A stretch of 64,000 bases of DNA. Source: Amycolatopsis xylanica (GTDB lineage: Bacteria > Actinomycetota > Actinomycetes > Mycobacteriales > Pseudonocardiaceae). Made by a program: the position numbers and the translations under genes. Positions 51,956 through 59,945 of this stretch are shown piece by piece (position 1 is the first letter of the stretch; every line of letters begins with the position of its first letter). The stretch covers positions 248,001 through 312,000 of the forward strand of contig NZ_FNON01000002.1 in NCBI RefSeq assembly GCF_900107045.1. The letters run 5' to 3'. The notes under the pieces are model-generated. The model worked only from the letters and a program-made list of their open reading frames with translations, did no database searches and was not told the DNA's origin.

Positions 51956-52114
51956 TGTTCCTCGCAGTCATCACAGTACGCCCACGAAAAATGGGCGCGC
52001 GTCAGCATGAGAAGTCAAATCCCCAGATGCCGGACGAGCCGGCAGATTTTTCCACGACGACCATAACCGAGCATGACCGGTTTCAACAATAGCCAAAACG
52101 CCAGGCACGAAAAA

Positions 52115-52154
52115 CGCACAAGGGGATGCCGATTTCGCGGCGTCCCCTTGTGCG
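52115..52154 (-). terminator. Terminator of ALF/AbfB/LGFP copy 2
   Basis: A 12-bp stem CGCACAAGGGGA (52115-52126) pairs with 52143-52154, with inner GCCG/CGGC; it lies 25 nt past the stop. Confidence 0.7.
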
Positions 52155-52178
52155 CTCAGTCTGTGAAATATGCCGCCG

Positions 52179-54206
52179 TTACGCTTTCGAGCAGGCGACC
52201 TTGACGTCGAGAACCTTGCCCGTGGTCGAGTTCCAGCTGATCGAGCCGTGCTGGAAGTTGACACACCGGCCGCCGGGAACATCGATGAGGTCGGTGGTCG
52301 GATAACCCAGGTACGAGGTTTCCGACTTCAGGGCCACCCACCGGGTTTTGATCGCGCCATAGATCATGTGCGCACCAGTGGCCGAGGTCCAGTAAATGGA
52401 ACCACCGCCCGCGAAGTGGTTGTAGCGCCCGATCTTGTCGGGTGTGCCCAGTTCATCGGTGGTCGGCGCGCCGTAGAAATCGTGCGCGAGCCCGTTCGCC
52501 GCCTTGTACTTGGCGAGAATGTTGCCTTCCATTTCCTTGACACCGGCCGCCGCTGACCAAGTCAGCCTGCCTTTTTGGTAGTCACGGTAACGCAGGGCTC
52601 CGTCGATCTGCTCCTCGGCGACCGGGGCACCGACCCGGTTACGGATCGGCAGATCGTTCAGGTAGCGGCGGTAGATCGCGGTGCTGACCGGGTTTTCGCC
52701 GTTGACCCACCAGAACCGGTCGGTGTCGAAGTTGGCCGCCGCGTCGAACGGGTGCGCGCCACTGTTGTTCGCGGCCCAGAGCTGGCCGCTGTATTGCCGC
52801 AGGAACCGGCCCTTCTGCGACTTCGACTCGAGTGAGACACCACCGGCGAACGGTGCCGGCTTGGTGCACCAGGTGGCGTCATTCTGGAACTGGGTGGAGC
52901 CGTCACTGGGCGCGATGTTCACCTTGAAGTTGAGCTGCCGCAGGTAAGAACCCGGCTTGATGACGGATTCGAGCGAGAAGCAGTTGATGTCCGCGAGGCC
53001 TGGCACGACCTTCCAGGTCGCGTCCGCGCCATCACCGGGCTCGGGATTCACGTGCCCGAAGCCGATGACCGCCTGCGCGCCCGCGGTGCCCCGGATGTAC
53101 GAAAGGCGCGTGCCGACGGTCTCCGCCTGGAACGACTGGCGCAGAGCCGCGTCCTCGAACTGACCGCGCCGCAGGAAAAGGTCGATGTCGTCAGGGGTGC
53201 CCGCCAGCGCGCGGTCGGCCAGCACGACGAGCGCGGGGTGCATGCCGCCTGCCGCGGACTTGGTCCGGAGTTCCTGCAGCCGCCGCTTGTCCACGTCCTG
53301 CTTCTTCTGCAGCGCGATCGCGGTGTCACGCTTGTTGGCCTCGTAGATCCCGGTGTCGATGAACGTCTTCCAGTCCGCCGGGGCCGGGCTGCGCAGCGCA
53401 CGTTCGGCTTCCGCAGCGACCTCGGTGCCCGGCGTGGCCCGGTTCCAGATCTCGCGGATGAAGTTGTCGTCGGAGAGCACCAGCAGGCTCTCGGTGGCGA
53501 CGATGCCCAGCACGGCCGCCGCGCGGGACTTCGCGTCCCTGGCAGCCAGTCGCGCCTTCTCGGCCTCGGTGGCTTCCTTGTCCGCGTCGATCTTGTCCTG
53601 CTGATCCTGCGCGTGCGCCGCGACGATCCCGTTGAGCAAGAACTCCTTCTGCTCGGCTTCAGAAGCACCGAACGCGACAAGAGCCGCCGCCTTCACCTTC
53701 GGCCCGGTGGCACGGTCCCACAGCGCGTAGACGAAATCCTTGTAACTCTGGATAAGCAACTCGGGCTCGACGGCGATCCCGATCGTCGCGGCCGCATGCT
53801 GCTTGAGCTCACGCGCGGCACGCGCCACCTCGGCGTCACGCTGCTCCTGGACGTCGTCACGCAACTTCGCCTCGTGGATCTCCGTCTTGATCCACTGCGT
53901 GCACTCGAAGTCGGAGCCCGCGAACGCGAGCTCGGCCGACGCGCGCACCTCGGCACCGGTCGCCTGCCGCCACAACGCGATCACGAAGTTACGGTCGCTC
54001 AAAATCAGCAGGTCATCACCCGCCACGATGCCCAGTGCCGCAGCCGCACGGACCTTGTCCTCCATTGTGGACTCAGGCGCGGCTTGCACGGCGGCCGAAG
54101 CAGCCGGGGTCGTTGGAGCGGCGGACGCGGCCTGCGCCGGCGCGCCGAGCAATCCCGCCGCCAAAGCGACAGCGGTCGCCGTCACTACGATACCGTTCTT
54201 TCTCAT
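52179..54206 (-). CDS. Exported ALF-like repeat / AbfB / LGFP protein, copy 2
   Basis: 675 residues, exactly the length of copy 1 and the same domain order; many blocks are identical (for example LLIQSYKDFVYALW and EKARLAARDAKSRAAAVLGI). Differences cluster in the AbfB half (NCFSLESVIKPGSYLRQLNF, YSGQLWAANNSGAHPFDAAA) and in the LGFP half, so the ligand-binding face has diverged faster than the helical repeats. A Sec signal is present. It starts 70 nt after the candidate immunity gene, with a short palindrome between, and may be transcribed with the toxin-like operon or alone. Confidence 0.85.
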   Translation of the reverse strand: MRKNGIVVTATAVALAAGLLGAPAQAASAAPTTPAASAAVQAAPESTMEDKVRAAAALGIVAGDDLLILSDRNFVIALWRQATGAEVRASAELAFAGSDFECTQWIKTEIHEAKLRDDVQEQRDAEVARAARELKQHAAATIGIAVEPELLIQSYKDFVYALWDRATGPKVKAAALVAFGASEAEQKEFLLNGIVAAHAQDQQDKIDADKEATEAEKARLAARDAKSRAAAVLGIVATESLLVLSDDNFIREIWNRATPGTEVAAEAERALRSPAPADWKTFIDTGIYEANKRDTAIALQKKQDVDKRRLQELRTKSAAGGMHPALVVLADRALAGTPDDIDLFLRRGQFEDAALRQSFQAETVGTRLSYIRGTAGAQAVIGFGHVNPEPGDGADATWKVVPGLADINCFSLESVIKPGSYLRQLNFKVNIAPSDGSTQFQNDATWCTKPAPFAGGVSLESKSQKGRFLRQYSGQLWAANNSGAHPFDAAANFDTDRFWWVNGENPVSTAIYRRYLNDLPIRNRVGAPVAEEQIDGALRYRDYQKGRLTWSAAAGVKEMEGNILAKYKAANGLAHDFYGAPTTDELGTPDKIGRYNHFAGGGSIYWTSATGAHMIYGAIKTRWVALKSETSYLGYPTTDLIDVPGGRCVNFQHGSISWNSTTGKVLDVKVACSKA

Positions 54207-54276
54207 TACGCCTCACAAGCCTTCACAATGAAGTTGACCGAAATTAGAGATTCACAAATCAGGAAAGCCATCCTGA

Positions 54277-54786
54277 TCAGCTGTCCTGGTTTTTGCGCCA
54301 GGAAAGATGAATCGACCAGACATCGCCGACCGAGGTGCCGCCGACACCTGGATCGTCCACTTGGGCGACCACATGGACTCTGGCATTGGTCGAAGCCGAC
54401 AAGAACTGATCATGGTAGGTACTCCCGCCGTCGTTGGCGCTTTCGAGCCGGCCTCCCATGCGCGCGACCGCGGCATCGACCCCGGCGAATCCGACCGGGC
54501 TGCCGAATTCGCCGAATTCGGCGCGGACCGGGGCGGGCACGACAGCTTCCACGCCCCGGTCCAGCCGATGCACCTGGATGCCGACGCCGAAGCACCGCCA
54601 GATTCCCCGCACGCGCTGGAACGAGACCTCGACCAGCCCGAAATCACGACGCATGAGTCCTTTTCGGACATCATCGACGTAATTCACGCCAAGCCGATCC
54701 TCCCAGTCCTCGGGCAGGGAATCCTGCCCGAGGCCCATCACCGTGCCGTCGACGACGGCGCGTGCGTAGAAATCCAGGTCGGTCAC
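54277..54786 (-). CDS. Candidate immunity protein for the adjacent toxin-like protein
   Basis: 169 residues, cytoplasmic. The GTG at 54786 directly follows the TAG stop of the large ALF protein (TAGGTG, zero spacing). The N-terminal part (GTVMGLGQDSLPEDWEDRLG, DDVRKGLMRRDFGLVEVSFQ, WRCFGVGIQVHRL) has the look of small acidic actinobacterial proteins found next to polymorphic toxins; I cannot name the family with certainty. Small size, missing signal peptide and strict coupling behind an exported, variable-tip protein fit an immunity role. A simple C-terminal partner of other function is the alternative. Confidence 0.6.
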   Translation of the reverse strand: MTDLDFYARAVVDGTVMGLGQDSLPEDWEDRLGVNYVDDVRKGLMRRDFGLVEVSFQRVRGIWRCFGVGIQVHRLDRGVEAVVPAPVRAEFGEFGSPVGFAGVDAAVARMGGRLESANDGGSTYHDQFLSASTNARVHVVAQVDDPGVGGTSVGDVWSIHLSWRKNQDS

Positions 54787-57700
54787 CTACATCTTCTCCA
54801 ATGCCTTGATCAGGAAGTTCATTTCCGCCGCACGGTTCTTGTCCATTCCCCATTCGCCGGAGTTCATCTTCTCCATGGCGGACCTGGTCTTGGCGATCAA
54901 GTCGGCACGCAACTTGGGGTTGTTCTTGATCGCGGCCACGACGGCGGCGATCTCCTTGTCCGTGGCCAGCCCTGCCTGCACCGAAATGCTGGCACCACCG
55001 ATGCTGCCGGTGTTGTCGGGGAAGATCCGAACCTCCCTGCCGTTCTCCAGGTTGATGTGCGCGCCCTTGGTGCCCCAATCCTGGTCGACAGGTGAGACGT
55101 GTTTGATCCGGCAAGCGGCCGCGGCCTGTGCCGCCATCCCTCTCGCCGCCGCGGTCGGCACACAGGCGTTCTTGAAGATCCCGGCGAGATCACGCGCCTT
55201 CTCGAGGAACTTGCTGCCGGCGGTCGACGCTTCGAGGAACTTCGTCAGCCCGCCGACGACTTTCGCGACCGCCGCACTGACCTTGGGCAGCTTGGCGACC
55301 AGCAGGAACAGCGATCCGACGTTGATCACGGTCCACAGACAGGCCGCGACATCGCCCTCACCGAAACACTTCTTGGCGTCGGTGACCCCGAGCACGTCGA
55401 GCAGCACCTCGCCGCCGACCTCGATGATGTAGTCGATGACGCTCTTTTTGGCGTCCGCATAGGACTTCCGATACTCGTCGAGAAGCTCCTGCCCACCCCA
55501 TTCCAAGATCGCCTGTTCTTCTTCGGCGCTGAGACCTGGGCCGGCATCACCCGAGCCTGCCTGCTGGCGTCGCCTCTCCTCGTCAGCCTTGCGTGCCGCT
55601 TCTTCCGCACGATCAGCGGCCTTGCCTGCGTCGATCGCGCTGTTCATCGCGTTCTTCGCCGCCTCCGCGGCCGCGTCGGCGTGCTTCTGTGCGCTCGTCG
55701 CGGCTGCCTCGGCCGCGACAGCGTCGGCTTCCGCACGATCGGCCGCTCCTCGGGCCGCTGCCGCATCCGCCTCGGCCTGTGTGGCCGCGGATCGAGCGGC
55801 GGCCGCGTCGTGCTCGGCCGCCGAAGCCGCACGCCCGGCGATGGCCGCGTCGTTGTTCGCGGCGTTGGCCGCCTTGCGGGCGAGTATCGCGTCCTGGCGA
55901 GCCTGGGCATCCGCCTGATTCGCCCTGGCAGCCGCTGACCGGGCCGCCGCGCCGTCGGCAGCCGCTTCAGCCGCCGCCTTCTGCGCCTCGGCAGCGGACT
56001 TGGCCGCATCCGCCGACGAACGGGCAGCCGCTGCGGCCGCGTCGTAAGCGGGCTTGACCTCGGCTGCCGCACGCGCGGCCGCTTCACCTGCCAGGCGGGC
56101 TGCTTCGACAGCCTCATTGGCCCGCTGCTGCGCCGCCGCGGCCTGCTCGGCACCGACCGATCGAGCCTGGTTCGCCACCAGTATCACGAAGTCGGCGTCG
56201 ATGTCCGAGCCGCTGAACGGCGCGACCACGGCGACGGCGGTGTTGGCCGGATCCGTGATCGCTTGCGACGACATCCGCGCGGCCGAGGCGGCTTGAACAG
56301 CCAGGCTCGCTTGGGTCGCGGCGGAAACAGCCTCCGCCGATGCCGCTTCCGACTCGGCCTTCGTACGTTCGGCCGACTGCAAAGCCAGCACAGCCTCGGA
56401 CGCCGCACGTTCGGCGAGCGAAACCGCGTTGCGAGCCGCTTCCGCCGCTTGGGCCTCGCTGAAAGTCGCGTCCGCGGCGGCCGCGTTCGACCGTTCCGCC
56501 GCAGCGTGCGTCGCCGCGGCTTCGGCTTCGGCCTTGTTCGCGGCCGCGTTGGCCCTGGCGGCTGCCGCCTGCGCTTGGTCGGCCGCGGCACGAGCACGTG
56601 CTGCCGCCCTGGTCGCCTCGGTCGCCGCGGCACGCGCGCCGGCCGCCGCGCCGGTCGCGTTGTTCGCCGCACCCCGCGCCGCGCCGGCCGCGCCCCTGGC
56701 GGTGTTGGCATCAGTGCGAGCTTGTACCGCGGCGTCGCGGGCAGCGCCTTCGTACTCGGTGCCCCGGCCTGCAGCGGCTGCGGCTTCCAGCGCGGCTGCG
56801 CGGGCTTCGGCCGCTCGCTGGTCACGCTCGGCTTGATAAGCACGGTCACGCGCCTGGGCGGCGTTGCGTTCTTCGTTGCGCGCGCCGGTCTCGGCGCCTG
56901 CCGCGATGCCGTCCTGTGCCTCAGCGCTCTGGCGGGCGCGGGCCGCGATGCCTGCCTGGAACTCCGCTTCGCCGCGGGCCGCTCGCGCGACGGCCGCCTG
57001 CTGTTCCGCTCGCCCGCGGGCCGCTGCCGCGTTCGCGCGCTCCCGCTCCGCGACCGCTCGCGCCGCCGCCGCGTTCGCGGCTTCGCGCTCCGCGGTGATG
57101 CGGGCGTTCCGCGTCCGCTCCGCTGCCGCCCACGCCTGCGCTTCGGCGGCTTCCGCCGCCTGACGCGCGGCCTTCGTCCGCGCCGCCGCGTCCTTCGCGG
57201 CGTCGGCCTGTACCTTCGCGGCCTCCGCGAGCTGAGCCGCCGCGCGGGCATGCTCCTCCGCGTGGAGGCGCCACTTGTGCGCTTCGGCGGCGTGCCGTTC
57301 GGCTTCTTCCTGGGCGTTGCGGGCCTGGTCGGTGAAGGCGGTCGCGTCGATCGCGTTGGACGCGGTCTCCGACGCGGACACCGCCGCCTGGGCGGCGTTG
57401 GCCATGCCGTACGCCATCTGCGCCCACTGCGTGCCGTACGGCAACCCGGTCTCGACCAGCACGTTCGCCTGGACCTGCGCCTGCGCCGACGCCTGCTGGG
57501 CGTCCGTCGCGGCCTGACGTGAGTAACCGAGCTGGCGCGCGACCTCGGCCTTCACGCCGTTGAACGCGTCAAGCGGGTGCTGGCCACCGGCCTTGTTCGC
57601 CGCCAAGATCTGCGCGGCCTTCCGCGCCTCGTTGCCGGCCAGCACCAAAGCGTTCGACGAACGCTGCAACGCGCGGACACCGTTTCCGTGCGCTATCAGC

Positions 57701-58503
57701 AAAAGCCGGCGAGCCTCATTGGCACGAGCCGACCGCTTCGCGAGATCCGAGACGGCCTCGGCGGCCTTCTGGCGCTCCTCTTCGTCCTTGAGGAACTGCT
57801 CGCGCGCGTCGGCGTCCTTCTTGGCCGCGACGAGGTAGCCGGTCGCCAGGAACTGCTCGATCGCCTGGTCACCCGCGTTCAGCGCGAGCTGGGCCGCCTT
57901 CTTGACCTCCGGGCCCGCGACACCGGCCAGCAGCTGGACCCTGGCGCGGTTCTGGTCGGCGCGATCACGCGCGGACTGGGTGGTCGCCGCGTCACGTTGT
58001 TCCGAGATTCCCTTGCCGTAGGCCAGGAACTGCGCGCGGTCGCTGTCGGTGCCCGCGAGCACCCGGTCGACTTCGGCCTTCAGGTACGGACCGCCGGTGC
58101 CGCGCAACGGCTCGATCGCCGCGCGGTCTTGGCGTGCCTGCTCGGCCTTGCGGGCGGCGGCCTTGGCCTTCGCCTCGTTCAGGCCGGTGTCGAGGAAAGC
58201 CATGATGGCGGCCTGGCCGCCGGCCAGCGCGGCCTTCGCGGCATCGCGGACCTCGGCGTCCTCGGCCAGTTCGGCGTTGTCCGCGACGAGCTGGCGGAGT
58301 CTCGGGTCGCCGACGTTCGGGACGCCCGCCTTGCCGTCCCACTCCTTGTACGGGTCCGGCGGCATCGGCCGGGGCGCCGCCGGGTCGGCGTCCGCCACCA
58401 CCGCGGCGCGGACCGGCGACGGCACGGCCGCGGCAGGCTGGATCAGCCCCGCGAAGACCGTGAAGGTCAGCGAAGCGAGTAGGGCTCTTCGGACGATGCT
58501 CAT
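54787..58503 (-). CDS. Polymorphic-toxin-like exported protein 1 (ALF repeats, Ala-rich stalk, variable tip)
   Basis: 1238 residues. After a Sec signal peptide (1-27), ALF repeats span about 50-240 (for example EVRDAAKAALAGGQAAIMAF). The stalk continues as a very Ala-rich coiled coil to about residue 980. The stalk is shared with protein 2 (SSNALVLAGNEARKAAQILA is identical). The last 257 residues differ completely: a segment DVLGVTDAKKCFGEGDVAAC with a hydrophobic helix, as in pre-toxin regions of actinobacterial toxins, then a compact domain with WGTKGAHINLENGREVRIFP and a helical end. Coupled to the 58500 gene upstream (ATGA) and to the immunity candidate downstream. Confidence 0.75.
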   Translation of the reverse strand: MSIVRRALLASLTFTVFAGLIQPAAAVPSPVRAAVVADADPAAPRPMPPDPYKEWDGKAGVPNVGDPRLRQLVADNAELAEDAEVRDAAKAALAGGQAAIMAFLDTGLNEAKAKAAARKAEQARQDRAAIEPLRGTGGPYLKAEVDRVLAGTDSDRAQFLAYGKGISEQRDAATTQSARDRADQNRARVQLLAGVAGPEVKKAAQLALNAGDQAIEQFLATGYLVAAKKDADAREQFLKDEEERQKAAEAVSDLAKRSARANEARRLLLIAHGNGVRALQRSSNALVLAGNEARKAAQILAANKAGGQHPLDAFNGVKAEVARQLGYSRQAATDAQQASAQAQVQANVLVETGLPYGTQWAQMAYGMANAAQAAVSASETASNAIDATAFTDQARNAQEEAERHAAEAHKWRLHAEEHARAAAQLAEAAKVQADAAKDAAARTKAARQAAEAAEAQAWAAAERTRNARITAEREAANAAAARAVAERERANAAAARGRAEQQAAVARAARGEAEFQAGIAARARQSAEAQDGIAAGAETGARNEERNAAQARDRAYQAERDQRAAEARAAALEAAAAAGRGTEYEGAARDAAVQARTDANTARGAAGAARGAANNATGAAAGARAAATEATRAAARARAAADQAQAAAARANAAANKAEAEAAATHAAAERSNAAAADATFSEAQAAEAARNAVSLAERAASEAVLALQSAERTKAESEAASAEAVSAATQASLAVQAASAARMSSQAITDPANTAVAVVAPFSGSDIDADFVILVANQARSVGAEQAAAAQQRANEAVEAARLAGEAAARAAAEVKPAYDAAAAAARSSADAAKSAAEAQKAAAEAAADGAAARSAAARANQADAQARQDAILARKAANAANNDAAIAGRAASAAEHDAAAARSAATQAEADAAAARGAADRAEADAVAAEAAATSAQKHADAAAEAAKNAMNSAIDAGKAADRAEEAARKADEERRRQQAGSGDAGPGLSAEEEQAILEWGGQELLDEYRKSYADAKKSVIDYIIEVGGEVLLDVLGVTDAKKCFGEGDVAACLWTVINVGSLFLLVAKLPKVSAAVAKVVGGLTKFLEASTAGSKFLEKARDLAGIFKNACVPTAAARGMAAQAAAACRIKHVSPVDQDWGTKGAHINLENGREVRIFPDNTGSIGGASISVQAGLATDKEIAAVVAAIKNNPKLRADLIAKTRSAMEKMNSGEWGMDKNRAAEMNFLIKALEKM

Positions 58504-59558
58504 CGCGCGACCCTCTGCTCTCCCTCGAGTGCCTGCTGCAACATGGCGTTCCAGTACCTCGCCTGGTCGGCGGCGAAGGCGCGCTCGCCGTCCCATTCGG
58601 ACTGGTTGGCGGTGGCCGGATCGACCATGGCCGCCCAGTTCGGGCCGGTCGCCGCACGGGCGGCTTCGGCGATCGCGGCCCAGGTGGACGCCTGGCGCGC
58701 GGTGAAGTCCTGCGCGTCGCTCCAGGAGGTCCGGCCCGGCTCTGTCTGCTTGCCGACGGCCTGCCACGCGCGCACGGCGGCTGCCTTGGCCTGCTCCTTC
58801 GCCTCTTCGGAAGCGTCTTGCGCCGCCTTCTCCGCGGCCTGCGCCTCGACGATCAGCCTGGTGAGCGTGGCGCGCCAGCGCATGTCGTTGTCGGCGGCGG
58901 TCTGGCGGAAGGTCTCCAGGTCGAGCCGGGCGCCGAACGCCCAGCCCGAGGCGTAGAAGTCGACGATGTCGGCGTCGGTCGCGCCCGCGCGCACCGCGTA
59001 GGACGCGCTCACCCGCACCTGCGCGCCCGGGTCGTTCACCGCGAGCTGGCGGACGAACGCGCGGTCGGCCTCGGCCAGCGCCTGCGCCTGCTGTCCCTGT
59101 GCGACCCGGAAAGCGCTGTCACGCTGTTTCGCCGCGGCGAAACCGCCATTGGCGAACCGCTCGCGGTCCGCGTCGTCACGGCTGTTGACCGCGTACTGCG
59201 CGGCCGCGTGCACCTCGGGCGAGAACTCGGCGGTGAAGGTGGCCAGCACGCGCTTCGCGAAGTCCGCGTTGCGGGCCTTGCGCTGGGCGGCCAGGTTGAC
59301 GGCGTAGTCGTAACCGGTGTCCAGGAACTGCGCGATCGCGGCGTCCGGCGCGCTGGACAGCAACGCCTGCCACGCTCCGATCCGGACGGTCGAGCGCGGA
59401 TCCCGCCTGGCGAGATACTGGACGAAAATCTTGTCGGACGAGTCTTCCTGAACACTCACGCCGGTCGCGGCGAGCACCGAAGGCGGAGCGGCGACGACGC
59501 CGATCCCGGTGCACACCAGCGAAAGGCAGACAGCACTGAGCACAATGCGCGTGCGCAT
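58500..59558 (-). CDS. Exported ALF-repeat protein
   Basis: 352 residues from the ATG at 59558 (CAGGAG upstream). A Sec signal peptide (cleavage near LAA, residue 31) precedes four or five ALF repeats, for example RIGAWQALLSSAPDAAIAQF, EVHAAAQYAVNSRDDADRER and QVRVSASYAVRAGATDADIV, and a helical C-terminus rich in Ala and Trp. It lacks the long stalk. Its stop overlaps the start of toxin-like protein 1, so equal synthesis and a physical partnership (adaptor, plug or chaperone outside the membrane) are plausible but inferred. Confidence 0.75.
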   Translation of the reverse strand: MRTRIVLSAVCLSLVCTGIGVVAAPPSVLAATGVSVQEDSSDKIFVQYLARRDPRSTVRIGAWQALLSSAPDAAIAQFLDTGYDYAVNLAAQRKARNADFAKRVLATFTAEFSPEVHAAAQYAVNSRDDADRERFANGGFAAAKQRDSAFRVAQGQQAQALAEADRAFVRQLAVNDPGAQVRVSASYAVRAGATDADIVDFYASGWAFGARLDLETFRQTAADNDMRWRATLTRLIVEAQAAEKAAQDASEEAKEQAKAAAVRAWQAVGKQTEPGRTSWSDAQDFTARQASTWAAIAEAARAATGPNWAAMVDPATANQSEWDGERAFAADQARYWNAMLQQALEGEQRVAR

Positions 59559-59618
59559 CACAGATCTCCTGCTTCCCCAGCGAGGTCCCACGCGGGAACC
59601 TCGGAACGACTTGAAAAG

Positions 59619-59876
59619 TCAGTGGCGTCCGGCACGCGCGCGGCCGAGCACGCCGATGACCACACCGGTCACGACGGCCAGCAGCGTGCCCACGGCGAGC
59701 GCGGGCCAGCGGCCGTACTGCCAGGCGATCCCCAGATACGCCACGGCGAAGACCCCCAGGCCGGCGAACGGGACGACGTGACGCAGCGGCGAGGTGCCGA
59801 ACCGTTCGGCCGCGTACACGACGAGCGCGTACGCGACGATCCAGCTCAGCAAGCCGAGCACGTCGACCCAAAGCAC
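59619..59876 (-). CDS. Small three-helix membrane protein
   Basis: 85 residues from a GTG at 59876 with AAGGGGG upstream. Three hydrophobic stretches (about 5-20, 33-50 and 57-78) end in a basic tail GRARAGRH. No family recognised. It is the first gene after toxin-like protein 2, but the strong terminator at 59899 lies between them. By position it could be a membrane immunity protein for a membrane-active tip, or simply the first gene of the next operon (61 nt before the ALF-repeat gene). Confidence 0.6.
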   Translation of the reverse strand: MLWVDVLGLLSWIVAYALVVYAAERFGTSPLRHVVPFAGLGVFAVAYLGIAWQYGRWPALAVGTLLAVVTGVVIGVLGRARAGRH

Positions 59877-59898
59877 AGCGAGGATCCCCCTTGTCCGG

Positions 59899-59942
59899 AA
59901 AATCCGGTGTGGTCGCAGTCTAGCGCGACCACACCGGATTTT
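59899..59942 (-). terminator. Terminator of toxin-like protein 2
   Basis: An 18-bp perfect stem (59899-59916 with 59925-59942, beginning AAAATCCGG) and 8-nt loop, 4 nt past the stop codon. The A/T ends give a T-run in either direction. Confidence 0.85.
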
Positions 59943-59945
59943 GAA

